Origin: Emiliania huxleyi CCMP1516
Lineage: Eukaryota; Haptophyta; Isochrysidales; Noelaerhabdaceae
Length of the DNA stretch: 64,000 bases
Assembly (NCBI RefSeq): GCF_000372725.1
Contig: NW_005196756.1
Span: forward strand, 715,783 to 779,782
Direction of reading: 5' to 3'
The notes below the pieces were generated by a model, which saw nothing but the letters and a program-made list of their open reading frames with translations, was not told the DNA's origin and ran no database searches. A program made the position numbers and the translations under genes. The stretch's first letter is position 1; every line of letters begins with the position of its first letter. This document shows positions 39,666 to 50,580 of this stretch, piece after piece.

Positions 39666-40892
39666 TCATCCTGCCTCGACGCGCAGGTGGCCTGTCGGCC
39701 ACAGGTCGAGCCGCTGCAGCGTGAGGCCGCACTCCGTCGCCAAGTCGAGCCGCACCGCCGGTCGGAGCGTCACGTTCGACAGCCCGATCGGCCGGCCGAG
39801 CGGCACGCCCGGCAGCGAGCGCGCGAAGTTGACGACGTCCTCGAGAACCTCGCTGCTGTCGAAGCGGCGCCAGTGCTGCGCCTCCCCCACGTGCACGCAG
39901 ATGAGCGCGCTGCCCGCCTGCCCTTCGGGCGGCTCGTCGGGCACCTTTTGCAGCCACGCCTGCCTCCTCGCCGCCTCCTCGGCAGCATACTCGGAGCTGG
40001 AGAGCTGAAGCGCCTCGCGCAGCTGCAGCGCCTCCTTGGAGCCGCGGTACGCCAGCGACTCCTGCGCCGCCTGCAGCGCCGCCTTGCCCACCCACAGCAG
40101 TGCCGTGTCCCGCCGCTGCAGCACGAGGTGGCCGTGCATCGGCTCAAACCCGACTGCGTACAGAAAGTCGACCCCGCCGGGGACCGAGCCGACGCGCTCC
40201 CGGAAGGCCTTGTTTGTGAGCGACACCTTGCGGCAGCGCTCGTCCTCCGGGTTCGCGATTGCCCGCTCGAGCGACGCAATCAGCGCGTCCACGCACCTCG
40301 CACTTCCCGCGAGCCGCGAAGCGCACGCCTGAACTCTTTGCTCCGCTGTCGACGCCTGGGGCGCCGCGAATCTCGCAATGGCGGCAGCGGCCGCAGCTGC
40401 GCCGCCGCCGCCAGACGGCCGGCTCCCGGACGTCTCGCTGCTCGCGCTGCTTGCGGTTTGCGCGGCCGCCGCCGCGGCGGCGGAGGCGGCGCATCCGCCG
40501 CGGCCGCCGCTCGCGCTGCTTGCAGTCTGCGCGCGACGCTCGGCCGCGGCCGCCGCGGCGGAGGCGGCGCGTCCACCGCGGCAAGCGGTGTTTGCGCTTG
40601 CAGCCGCAAGCTCCGCCTGTCGCGCCTCGGCGCGCCGCTTCGACTCGCCGGCAGCTTCACGGCGCGAGGCCGCGAGCGCCTCCTGCAGCGCACGGTCCCC
40701 CTCCGCGCGTTCGGTGGTCGCGGACGGCGGCGGGCGGGCTGGAGGTGCGCCGACCTGCTCCGTCGCCTGCGCATTCTCGAGAAGAAAGTTGACGGCACGC
40801 TGGACGTTGCCGGAGGACATCTGGAGCGCTACGGCCGCCTGCTCGTCGGTAAATCCCAGATCCGTGAGCGCGCTCAGCGAATGCGAGTCCAT
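39666..40892 (-). CDS. UBA-PUB-UBX domain protein (p97/Cdc48 cofactor)
   Basis: I start at 40892 (MDSHSLSALTDLGFTDEQAA); upstream codons in the same frame are not supported. Residues 5-45 form a UBA domain (ALQMSSGNVQRAVNFLLEN). A charged and Ala-rich segment of about 120 residues follows, then a PUB domain (LIASLERAIANPEDERCRKV, NKAFRERVGSVPGGVDFLYA, VGFEPMHGHLVLQRRD). A coiled segment and a C-terminal UBX domain end it (WRRFDSSEVLEDVVNFARSL, FPGVPLGRPIGLSN-like strand, TLQRLDLWPTGHLRVEAG). Such proteins bind ubiquitin through UBA and the AAA ATPase p97/Cdc48 through PUB and UBX. The p97 loop motif FPR of classical UBX domains is not evident, so the PUB may be the main p97 contact. Confidence 0.85.
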   Translation of the reverse strand: MDSHSLSALTDLGFTDEQAAVALQMSSGNVQRAVNFLLENAQATEQVGAPPARPPPSATTERAEGDRALQEALAASRREAAGESKRRAEARQAELAAASANTACRGGRAASAAAAAAERRAQTASSASGGRGGCAASAAAAAAAQTASSASSETSGSRPSGGGGAAAAAAAIARFAAPQASTAEQRVQACASRLAGSARCVDALIASLERAIANPEDERCRKVSLTNKAFRERVGSVPGGVDFLYAVGFEPMHGHLVLQRRDTALLWVGKAALQAAQESLAYRGSKEALQLREALQLSSSEYAAEEAARRQAWLQKVPDEPPEGQAGSALICVHVGEAQHWRRFDSSEVLEDVVNFARSLPGVPLGRPIGLSNVTLRPAVRLDLATECGLTLQRLDLWPTGHLRVEAG

Positions 40893-42391
40893 GTCTGCTA
40901 TAGAAGAAGGATGCGTTGGGCCCCCGGCGTCAAGAAGGAGGACCCACGCGCCGCGGCATGTGGTATTTTTTTCTTTTTGCGACAGCCTCGGCACAACTTC
41001 TTTCGTAAAAATGTCTCCCCAAGGACCTCTGGTTTCCCCAGCTGGTTCGACGTTCGTGAACTGGTTCGGTGGACTTGCGGTTCGTTCGGTTTCGGAGTTC
41101 GCTCTGGACGCATCCCCTTGGTTCGCTGGATCGCTGCAACGGTTCGGTCGCCCTTGGGTGCCCGACCGAACCCTCGAACTAGTTCGTGAACTCGAGCCTT
41201 TTCTTCCCCCCCCCCCCCCCCCCCCCCGACCCGCTTCACACCCGCAGGCCGAGGTGCGAGGATACCAACCAGGGAAGTTCGTCTGAACTGCGAACGAACC
41301 GCGAACGAACCGCAATATTTATTTTTTGGCTCCTGCAGGCCTGTATAGTCCCTGGTTGCCTGCTAGAGGCCTAGTACGCCTGGACGCCTCGGGGAGCCCC
41401 ACCCCATTCTACTCGCCAGTCAGCACGCACGGCGCCCAGGCACCACAGGGGCGGCCCTGCTCACAGCGCAGTCACAGCGCCTTCATGGAGTACATGCGCA
41501 AAAACCACGCCAAGTACGGCAGCCCCGCGAGCGCATGGGCGGCCGGCGCGAGCGGAGAACGGCGGCCGAGATCGCGCTGATTTGGCAGGAAAAGACGTGG
41601 GTCGTGGCGCTCTGGGGGGTGTCAAGTATGTTACATCATACACAGCTCTCATCTCGTTGTCGTTCAACAATGGCAGAGACGTGGGCTGACAGCGCTGCCT
41701 TCGGGGGCCCCGTGCCGGAATGAGCCGGCCACAGGCCGTGGCCCAGAGCGCTGACGCTCCGAGCCACCGGCACCGCTGCACGCACGCTAGACTGCCACAA
41801 TCAGATACTCCTCCTCATCCGAGTACCCGCCCATCCTCACGCACGATTAGTGTTCACGCACGGATCACAGCTCTCATCTCGTTTTCTTTTTTCCTAAGTT
41901 CGAACGGAGTTCACGAAAACGTTCGTTCGTTTTCGCAGTTCGCGCCTTCGGCCACACAGCCGGCGCGGTCCGTTCAGTTTGAGGTTCGGGCTGGGCCCCG
42001 CCAGCTGCGTTCGTTCGAGTTCGGAGTTCACGAAATCCGCGCGAACTCGAAAGGCTGGGTTTCCCTGGAAATTTCCGGAAACGAGAAATGCTGGGGGCCC
42101 TCTCGTTTCCAGCTGGGTTGCCGGGCATGCCCGCTCGCGATCGAGGTAGGTTGCTTGCCGGAGAGAGAGAGACGGACGGGAACTCGGCACTGGGCAATGT
42201 CTACTCATTGGGTAGTTAGACGCATGCACACACACCCTCAATCCTTCTTGGGACAACAACAACAACAACAACATGCACATGCACATGCACATGCACATGT
42301 GCATGTTCTTTGTCTGTGAACCTCTCATAGACCAGCGCATAGCGCCATAGGGCGTATTTTCTTCTCATAACAAGGCTGTGAATACTCGCTG
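40893..42391. repeat. gene-free; GTTCG-rich repeat clusters (41040-41330 and 41895-42075)
   Basis: Two stretches are dense in GTTCG/CGAAC words (GAACTGGTTCGG, GGTTCGTTCGG, AGTTCGTGAACTCGA, GCGAACGAACCGCGAACG). The first is interrupted by a 20-base C run at 41208-41227 and closed by reverse-complement words, so it can fold back on itself. An (AAC)n(ACATGC)n run lies at 42257-42305. No gene is convincing. Confidence 0.6.
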
Positions 42392-45300
42392 TTGCTCGAA
42401 TACTCGAGTTCAGTTCGAATCCTTTTACGAAAGGTCGTAACGCTTACCAATTCTTCCTCGCTTCCCCCTCAAAGGCGCTCGTTCCTCCGTGCCGCAGGTT
42501 GGCCAACCTCTTCACTCCAGAGCACTTCGCCGCCCCGCGCGTGGCAGGTGGGACGTGGAGCCGCCCTCTGTTTCTGGCACCCGATGACGACAACCGGCTT
42601 CGCCGCCGCCAACTGTGGTGCATCTGCGGCAATCCTGATCGCACCCAAAGGTTTCTGCCTTCCGTCAAGGAGGCCTTGCCACCCGGACAGCTTAATGGCA
42701 GGGGATCTACTGACCTTCTTGATCTGCATCGAAAACAATTCCTTTCTTTTCGATGCGGACTCAACCGCCGAGGTGAATGCCACGCTGAGCTCAGGTGCCT
42801 TTGTGGACGTGCATGCAACAAACCCACAGTACCCTTCCTCTTCTCCTGCTAACTTGCTCGAATCTCTCGAGTTTGTACCCTCCGCACCATGGTCTGAATC
42901 TGTGAGGTGGGAGCCAAGTGAGTGCGGCGTAGGCGTCTGCGGTGCACTGCATTTGCTCGCCGATGTGCCGATGACGGCCATCCGACCGGCTTGCCTTGGA
43001 GCGGTGACAGCCACAGTGCGCTATCACCGCTTCACGACTATTGCACACGAGGTGATCCATGTCCGCACAAGAGGTGCCGCTATCGCGACGACAGATCGGC
43101 GGTGCAGCAATGTCGCAAAAACGGGTGCCTCGGGATCTGTGCACGTTGGATTTGCTCCGCAACTCGTGCCAGGTCCGCCCCAGCCGCCACCCTCGCAATT
43201 TCTGCCTCCATTCCCACCCCTCGACCTACCTTACCTTGGGATCTCGCCGTTGCCGCTACCACTGCCAACGTCCCTGCCAACGTCCCTGCCAACGTCCCTG
43301 CCAACGTCCATGCCAACGTCCCTGCCAACGTCCCTGCCAACGTCCCTGCCAACGTCCCTGCCAACGTCCTTGCCTCCATCCCTGTCCCCGTTGCCGCCGC
43401 CCTCGCCATCGCTACCCTCTCCGCCGCCGCCCTCGACGCCGCCGCCCTCGCCGCCGCCACCCTCGCCGCCGCCGCCGTCGCCACCGCCACCTTCGTCGCC
43501 ACCGCCGATACCGTCGCCGCTGCTACTACTGAGCCAAACTGGCCCCCCACCCTCGCCGCCCTCGCCCTCGCCACCATCTCCGCCGCCGCCCTCACCGCCA
43601 CCACCCTCGCCGCCGCCGCCCTCGCCCCCGCCGCCCTCGCCCCCGCCGCCCTCGCCCCCGCCGCCCACGTCGCTGCCGACTGCATTGCCGCCGACCCGGT
43701 CTCATCTTCCACAGCGGCCGCCGCCGCGACCACAGACCTCGCCGCTTAGATCCTCGCCTCCGCCGCCGCCGCCTTTGTTGCCCCCTCACCTTTGCAAGGT
43801 TGACTCACTTCTCTTCTCTGCAAGCGAATCACCTCTTGCTGGCCGCACAATCTCGCTCTCCGAAAACATTGGGCAACGCATGAAGGGCTTCACCTTCGCC
43901 GCCGAGTTGTCTGTTTCGGAGCCCGCGGCGTTGAGTGAAGAAACAACCCCGGCCAGCTTTTTGTTCTTTGCCACGGACGTCGCCACGTCGGGCGACATTG
44001 TGTTTGCGACGATTTCAAGCGCGGGGCTGAGCTTCGCTACGGTGAACACGCTAAGCCAGGCGGCATCTTCTCAGCCAATCAGGTTCACCATCGACAATAC
44101 TTCCCACTTCGCAATCACTGTCAGCCCTTCCGGTGACGTTTCTTTCTACAAAGACGGTTTGACACTGCCGCGCAAGGACGCATCAGTAGTACAAGTTCAC
44201 AATCTGGAGAGGGTAGTACGGATCGGGGGCGGGTCGTTTGCCGGCTCGATGAGCAACATCCGGATGTACAACTCTGAGCTCTCCGCGGAGCAGCTTCATG
44301 GGCTGACATCGGGTCTGACACAAAGCACTGGCTTGATGCCCATTTTTGACGGGGTTGTCCGAGGCTGCGAACCGCCGTTCTCTCCCTCCTCACCGTCTCC
44401 GCCACCGCCCTCGTCTCCGCCGCCCTCGCCGCCGCCGCCCTCGCCGCCGCCGCCCTCGCCGCCGCCACCCTCGCCGCCGCCACCCTCGCCACCGCAGCCG
44501 TCGTTGCCACCGCCACCGCCGCCGTCGTCGCCACCGCCCTCGCCGCCGCCGCCCTCGCCGCCACCGCCCTCGCCGCCGCCGCCCTCGCCGCCGCCGCCGT
44601 CGTTGCCACCGCCACCGCCGCCCTCGCCGCCACCGCCCTCGCCGCCGCCACCTTCGCCGCCGCCGCCCTCGCCGCCGCCGCCCTCGCCGCCGCCGCCGTC
44701 GCCGCCGCCACCCTCTCCGCCGCCGCCGCCTTCGCCACCGCCACCTTCGCCACCGCCACCTTCGCCACCGCCACCTTCGCCGCCGCCGCCCTCGCCGCCG
44801 CCGCCCTTGCCACCGCCGCCCTCGCCGCCACCGCCCTCGCCGCCGCCACCTTCGCCGCCGCCGCCCTCGCCGCCGCCGCAACCCTCTCCGCCGCCGCCAC
44901 CTTCGCCACCGCCACCTTCGCCACCGCCACCTTCGCCGCCGCCGCCCTCGCCGCCGCCGCCCTTACCGCCACCACCCTCGCCGCCGCCACCCTCGCCGCC
45001 GCCGCCGCCCTCGCCGCCGCCACCCTCGCCGCGCCACCGTCGTTGCTACCGCCACCGCCGCCCTCGCCGCCACCGCCCTCGCCGCCGCCACCCTCGCCGC
45101 CCCCGCCGTCGTTGCCACCGCCACCGCCGCCGCAACCCTCGCCACCGCAACCCTCGCCGCCGCCGCCCTCGCCACCGCCACCGTCGTTGCCACCGCCACC
45201 GCCGCCCTCGCCGCCACCGCCCTCGCCGCCGCCACCTTCGCCGCCGCCGCCCTCACTGCCACCACCCTCGCCGCCGCAACCCTCTTCGCCGCCGCCACCT

Positions 45301-46924
45301 TCGCCGCCGCCGCCCTCGCCGCCGCAACCCTCGCCGCCGCCGCCGCCTTCGCCACCGCCACCTTCGCCACCGCCACCTTCGCCGCCGCCGCCCTCGCCGC
45401 CGCCGCCCTCACCGCCGCCGCCCTCACTGCCACCACCCTCGCCGCCGCAACCCTCTTCGCCGCCGCCGCCCTCGCCGCCGCCGCCCTCACCGCCACCACC
45501 CTCGCCGCCGCAACCCTCTCCGCCGCCGCCGCCCTCGCCGCCGCCACCTTCGCCACCGCCGCCGTCGCCGCCGCCGCCCTCGCTTCCGCCGCCCTCGCCA
45601 CCGCCGCCCTCGCCGCCGCCGCCCTCGCCGCCGCCGCCCTCGCCGCCGCCGCCCTCGTCCTCGCCACCCTCTCCGCCGCCGCCCTCGCCGCCGCCACCAT
45701 CACCACCGCCGCCCTCGCCGCCGCCGCCTTCGCTCTCACCGCCGCCACCCCTACCGCTGCCCTTGCCCTCGCAGCCACCCCTACCGCTGCCACCACGACC
45801 ACCACCGACGCCACCCTCTTCCTCGCCCTCGCCGCCCTCTTCGCCACCGCCCTCACTCCTGACACCATCATTCTCACCACTGCCACCGTCCTCGTCACCG
45901 CCGCCGCCTCCCTTGTCGCCACCCGACGCGCAACTACCTTTGCAGACACCACCCTCGCCGCCGCTACCATCCTCGCTGCCGCTACCATCGCCATCGCCAC
46001 CAGCCTTGCTGTCGCCCGTGTCGTCAATGTCATTCGTGTTCTCTGCTGCTTTCTTCTCACACCCGTTCTCGCCGCCCTCGCCGCTCCCGCTGCCTCCGCC
46101 AACCCCGCTACTTCCGCCACCGCCCCGGATGATAGTGCAGTGGCCCTCGCCGCCGCCGCCCTCGCCGCCGCCGCCCTCGCCGCCGCCACCCTCGCCACCG
46201 CTTCCACTGAGCAAAACCGACCCCTTATCGCCACCACCCTCGCCGCGACCACCTTCGCCGCCACCGCCCTCACCGCTGCCACCATCACTGCCGCCACCCT
46301 CGCCGCCGGCGCCCTCGCCGCCGCCGAAATCGCCCCCAACCTTTCAACCACGGTCCTCCCCGCCACCGCCCCAAACGCCTTCCTTGCCGCTGCCCCCGGC
46401 GGCGTCGCCGGCGCGCAGTGAGTATACTCCCAGCATTGAGGTCCTACCACCTCCGCAACAACGCCTCACGGAGCGGGGCTGCGCTTGCATGGAGCGGTGG
46501 GGCGGCCCCGACTTCCGGTTCAGCTACGGTGGCGGCGAAATCTTGATGGAGGAGGTCACCACGTACTGCACGCCAGCCTGGCAGGGCGACGAGGCGTGGT
46601 GCATGGCCAGCGGGGCGAGCTCCACCCTGGCTGGCGTTGCGACGATGCTGCAGCAAGAGGGCCTAAACTGCGACTGGTGCGTGGTCGAGGACAGCAGCTG
46701 TGAGGGCGGCTCTTGGTGGGGATTCTGTACCCAAGCCGCTGTGATCGCCCAGGCCTCACCACCGCTAACCAACCCCGAGCACACGCAGAGCTCATCGCAC
46801 GAGCACACGCACCATCATGGAGAAAGTCACGATCACGACGACCTTCTCGCACCGCCGCTGTCTCTCCCGGCGGCGGCGCCGCCTCGAGCGCCCAGACGGC
46901 ATGAGCCTAGGCGGCGCAGCTGAC
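42392..46924 (+). CDS. extracellular LamG-like/proline-rich (pherophorin-style) wall protein, with a frameshift
   Basis: The N-terminal part (to about 43150) is Cys-containing and globular ([20 protein letters not shown]). Ten TSLP units (CCAACGTCCCTG repeats, 43260-43375), an SPPPP block, and a LamG/concanavalin-like domain (43793-44350: [60 protein letters not shown]) follow. About 2 kb of SPPPP repeats and a Cys-rich C-terminus ([59 protein letters not shown]) end it. Near 45030 the proline frame is lost by two bases (TCGCCG|CGCCACC) and resumes in another frame. This is probably a slippage or base-calling error in the repeat, or a true break. Hydroxyproline-rich matrix role is inferred; the start is uncertain. 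Confidence 0.7.
43260..43375. repeat. 12-bp coding tandem repeat (TSLP)n
   Basis: About ten copies of CCAACGTCCCTG with one CATG variant, translated as TSLP, within the proline-rich protein. Confidence 0.9.
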
Positions 46925-47578
46925 ATAGACAGCTGGGGACAAAAGAAAAGAATTTTACAAGGAGCTCTCCCTTGCTCGGACACTGGGCACGTGGGAGAAA
47001 AAAGAATACATCATGTGAAAAAGCAAAAGGGCGACTTGGACAAGGGGGGCCGGGGGGGGGGGGGGATTAGACGAAATCCGAAACGTCTGCAGGGGCTCGT
47101 CGCGGGGGATGAAAGAATTCTTAAAGTACAAGCCTCTCTCTCTCACAGACAGCACAACACTGACACGACAAGCAAGGGCGTGGGACTGGCGCACACTAAC
47201 TAGCACACACATCGGCACACCACCGGAGCCGCCTAAGCGACTCCGTTAGGGAGTGTGGGAACAGCCGCGCTCGCGACTTCCGTGGCGGGGGCGGGGGGCG
47301 CTTGCAGGGGATGGAGCTAAAAAGGAAATCACGGAGCTTACGGAGAAGGTTCAGTCGGTGAGCCAGTCGCCCGGGCGGCGGGTGTGCGAAAGGTCTGTGG
47401 AGAACTGATTTTTACAAAAAGAAATTTCACGCCGACGTTGCGGAGAAGGTTCCCCGAGTCGGGTGAGAGTGTGTGAGCGCTGCGCGCACCAACCGCCCCC
47501 TCACGCATCGTGGCCCGCCCGCCACGAACCACGAAACCTCTCGATAGGCCTCTGCGGCGACGGTGCACTTCTGTGTAT
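46925..47578. other. intergenic with two minus-oriented copies of the dispersed unit
   Basis: Copy at 46941-47008 (GAATTTTACAAGG ... CACTGGGCACGTG, minus orientation) and a diverged copy at 47110-47215. A G run lies at 47053-47066. Their orientation faces away from the parvulin gene, toward the proline-rich gene's 3' end. Confidence 0.45.
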
Positions 47579-48082
47579 ATGCTCGCGATCCTGTTGGCGC
47601 CTGTCTTCGTCTTGCCGGCCAGGATAGCCGGCTGCGGCGCGCAGGGGAGGGCGGGCGCAGTGCGTATGGAGCAAGGGGGGCTGGGCGACCTGTTCAAGCA
47701 GGTCTCACAAAACATGAAGCAGATGACCGACCAGCGAGTCGGCCGCGCATCGCACATTATGCTCCGTCCGTCGGATGACGCGGCCGCCGATCTGCTTAGA
47801 GAGTGGAAGGCGGAGATCGGCGACGACGAGGCCAAGTTCCAGGAGCGGGCTCGCGCGTCGAGCGAGTGCAGGAGCGCGCCACGCGGCGGCGACCTCGGCT
47901 TTGTGACGCGCGGCAAGCTCTCTCCGGAGTTTGACGAGGTCATCTTCGAGGAGGAGCCGGGCTTCGTGTATGGGCCTCTGCAGACGCAATTCGGCTACCA
48001 TCTGATCTACCTGCACTCCTGCCGCGAGCCCAGCGGCACCGGCACCCTCAACGCGGTCCGCTCAAGGTGGCCTTCTCCCTGA
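47579..48082 (+). CDS. parvulin-type peptidyl-prolyl isomerase with targeting leader
   Basis: 167 residues starting MLAILLAPVFVLPARIAGCG, a hydrophobic leader followed by QGRAGAVRMEQGG. The rotamase domain (about residues 58-155) reads RASHIMLRPSDDAAADLLRE, WKAEIGDDEAKFQERARASS, ECRSAPRGGDLGFVTRGKLS, PEFDEVIFEEEPGFVYGPLQ, TQFGYHLIYLHS. This is the full parvulin signature including the GGDLG and TxFGYHLI motifs. Parvulins speed proline isomerisation during folding. The leader could be an ER signal or the first part of a bipartite plastid presequence, which would put the enzyme in the secretory system or plastid. The last 16 residues look unconserved. Confidence 0.85.
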   Translation: MLAILLAPVFVLPARIAGCGAQGRAGAVRMEQGGLGDLFKQVSQNMKQMTDQRVGRASHIMLRPSDDAAADLLREWKAEIGDDEAKFQERARASSECRSAPRGGDLGFVTRGKLSPEFDEVIFEEEPGFVYGPLQTQFGYHLIYLHSCREPSGTGTLNAVRSRWPSP

Positions 48083-49478
48083 GAGGTGTGAACGCACCCC
48101 CGGCTCGCCGTTCGCGCCTCTCCTTTGCTCACGTACCGCCACTGCCTCGTCCCGACTAGTTTGCAAGCCTGGGCGTCCCGAGAAGAGCGAGAGGCGTGCC
48201 TGTTTTTAGATAGAGGAACCGCGCGGCTGAGTCCAACCATGCAGCATGCGCAGCCCACAGTTGCAGACAGAGCAGGCCCACACCGGCGGTGCGTGTCAGG
48301 GGCGGCGACGCCGCCATCTACATCATGACTAGTTTTGCAAATACGGGTGGTGTGTGGAAATGTTGAATTTTGATGTTTTTTGTCTCCGTGTTGCTCCCAG
48401 CGCCCTCGCCCGCGCTCCCTGAGGCCACCTGCGCCTCTCGCCGCCCTCTCGCCGGCACGGCCCCCCCGCGAAGATTGGCTGGCGAGATTATGTGTGGTCT
48501 GTGGATCTCTCACAACGGACAGGGTCCAGAGACCAGACAGGGATCAGGGTCTCACATGGCGCAACCCCGTCAGACGATTCCGTCGTACGCGGCGCTGGCA
48601 CGATCTCTCAACCGGACGTCTAGACACGTCACACCCCCGCCCCGCGTCCGCTGCTGCGTGCCCGCGCTCGCTGACCTCTGAGCTCTGTCGCCGTCTGCGC
48701 GCGTCTGGCTCTCCCCCCGCGGCGCGCGCGCGCGCACAAACGACGCACACGCATCCCGGCGCGGCACCAGGGCGCCGGTGTCTCGCGCACGACGCGACCG
48801 CGTGCATCTGAGAGCTCACGTGACACAATGAGGATTCCACATGTCTTGATGAGCGCATGCACACAGCATCCTATTTCCTAACTTGTAGCTGCGACGCCGG
48901 AGCGCGGATCCCGGGGTCCCACGCCCCGAGATATGCACGACGAAGCACTCTCACACCACCGCACGATGACACGAGAGACGAGTGGAAAGAATACACGGGA
49001 CGCTGCGCACATCCTTTCGGCCTTGCGCGCGCGCCACACTGACCAGTCATTCGGCCCGCCACAAGGCTGCGTGGCTCCGCCAACTTCCGCTAGCGCTGGG
49101 GCTCGAAATGTCGGCTACGCCAGACGGGTCGGGACGATCGTCATCGCGCGGCTCTTCCCGCGCCGACCATCAAGGGAATTGGCGGCAGCTTGGTCAGGCT
49201 TATTTTGACGGGAAGGAAGCTGTAATTGGCAGCAACCTGGATGTCGTCAGCAGCAGCGTCGTAAGTGATCCCGCCGATGACGAGCGTGCAGCCCTCTTTC
49301 TGGAGCGCATCGTGCACGCAGTCCCCGGGTTTATTCAGCCCGGTAAGCTCGACTCGAAAAATGTTGCATTCTGGTCGGGTAGGGATGTTTCTGGAAACAT
49401 CCCTGCCCGACCAAGCAGCCGCCGACAGCGTAGCGTCGACCTCGTCGGCACCGATCGGCGAGCTTTTCAAGAGAAGTT
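48083..49478. other. no confident gene; open minus frame 49141-49482 with a strong hairpin
   Basis: The minus frame over 49141-49482 (GLNKPGDCVHDALQKEGCTL, VIGGITYDAAADDIQVAANY) has natural composition but no recognised family and overlaps the 3' end of the NKWYS gene in another frame. It may be a separate exon or decayed coding sequence. The rest (48083-49120) is GC-rich and empty. Confidence 0.35.
49372..49413. repeat. near-perfect 19-bp hairpin
   Basis: TGGTCGGGTAGGGATGTTTC and GAAACATCCCTGCCCGACCA are reverse complements with one mismatch, separated by two bases. It lies 70-110 bp beyond the stop of the NKWYS gene on that gene's strand. Confidence 0.85.
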
Positions 49479-50330
49479 TCAAAGGTGCAGCGCTTTCGCG
49501 GCAAAAGCGTTGGTCTCATTCTCCGTGTACATGAGCCTCAGGTCTTGCGACGATTTGAGCGTGCTTCGTACCGTGTCGTTCCCATACACGTATGAGGACT
49601 TGAAGGCCCCGTACAGCTTGCTGTACCACTTGTCCTCGCCCGAGTTTGCTGTCGGCAGCTGCACCAACATGCCCAGTCGCCGTAGGATGATAGAAGGCCA
49701 GTGCAGCGAATCCTCCATGCGAAGGAAGAGCACCCTGAGGCGTCCGCGCACGGCCCATAAGTCGTGCGACGAATGGTTGAACAGAGGGAGCCACTCAATG
49801 CCCTCTCCGAGCACCTGAGGCAATGTGTCGATAATGCTCCGCGACGTAGATCGCTTCTCCCTTATCCGCAACCACGCCGTGAGCTGGGCCACCGTCGAGT
49901 TGCGCCCAAAGCCGAACCGTTCTAGGTTCTGGAAGAACGCAGATATTACTCGGGCAAACGGGTCGCGCACCAATATGAGCAACCAGAGATTCTCGCCCGG
50001 CAGCCCCACCTCCACAAATCTCTGGGCCACAGCTTGAGAGTGCGTCTTGCAGGCCCGAGGGACGACTTTGTACACGGCCGAGGTGGAACTGCCTTCGCTC
50101 CAGTAGTAGTTCACGAATTCCCCGTCCGGAGTAAGACTTTCCAGGTACTCAATGCGAGGATGACTACCACGACCGACCAGTGGGCCTAACGCAATCTCGA
50201 GGGAGGAGCTTCCGGTCTTGCCAAGGGTGTAGAGCAAGAGGCGGTCCGTGGATGAGTTCCAAGCCGGGACCGGAGATCCGAAAGCTAGCGTGCTCACCAG
50301 CACCGCAGCCACCAGCGAGCCGAACGGCAT
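49479..50330 (-). CDS. NKWYS-family (putative capsular polysaccharide synthesis) sulfotransferase-like protein
   Basis: I start at 50330 (MPFGSLVAAVLVSTLAFGSP), because this gives a clean signal peptide and everything upstream in frame is (GAG)n or the dispersed 66-bp unit. The P-loop-like DRLLLYTLGKTGSSSLEIAL, the basic NLWLLILVRDPFARVISAFF and the family word DKWYSKLYGAFKSS match the layout of NKWYS proteins, which share the sulfotransferase fold. The C-terminus (DLRLMYTENETNAF) is also typical. 283 residues. Secretory location and a role in sulfated or capsule-like polysaccharide are inferred from the family; substrate unknown. Confidence 0.72.
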   Translation of the reverse strand: MPFGSLVAAVLVSTLAFGSPVPAWNSSTDRLLLYTLGKTGSSSLEIALGPLVGRGSHPRIEYLESLTPDGEFVNYYWSEGSSTSAVYKVVPRACKTHSQAVAQRFVEVGLPGENLWLLILVRDPFARVISAFFQNLERFGFGRNSTVAQLTAWLRIREKRSTSRSIIDTLPQVLGEGIEWLPLFNHSSHDLWAVRGRLRVLFLRMEDSLHWPSIILRRLGMLVQLPTANSGEDKWYSKLYGAFKSSYVYGNDTVRSTLKSSQDLRLMYTENETNAFAAKALHL

Positions 50331-50463
50331 TATTTGAGCGGAGCTGCGCTGGATGGAAGCACGCGCAAAGACTCGTTGTTTTGGGTCCGAAAACTCCTGC
50401 AGCGTCATCGTCGGTGCCTCTCCTAGGAGTGCGCGTGTCCGCTCCTCCCTAAGCGCCCTCTCG

Positions 50464-50580
50464 TCCTCCTCCTCCTCCTCCTCCTCCTCCTCCTCCTCCT
50501 CCTGTGCCGCCACGTGCAAGAATTTTACAAGAAACCTCACTCGCGCTGGGCACGGGACTGGCGCGCACTGGCACTAACAA
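50464..50580. promoter_or_regulatory. CTC trinucleotide run and dispersed unit 5' of the NKWYS gene
   Basis: CCTCCTCCTCCTCCTCCTCC-type run at 50464-50503, then (minus orientation) CTTGTAAAATTCTTGC and GCGCGCCAGTCCCGTGCC at 50519-50580. The same order of motifs is seen before other genes here. Confidence 0.5.

Noticed and set aside
43080-46214. Long minus-strand and alternative plus-strand frames rich in Gly, Ala, Val, Arg or His over the proline-rich gene
   Set aside because: A (CCG/CTC)n tract is open in all six frames. Only the SPPPP frame connects to the globular LamG and Cys-rich parts.
50331-50540. N-terminal 70-codon extension of the NKWYS gene beginning MRFLVKFLHVAA
   Set aside because: It is a translation of the dispersed 66-bp unit and a CTC trinucleotide run; the internal ATG at 50330 gives a proper signal peptide.
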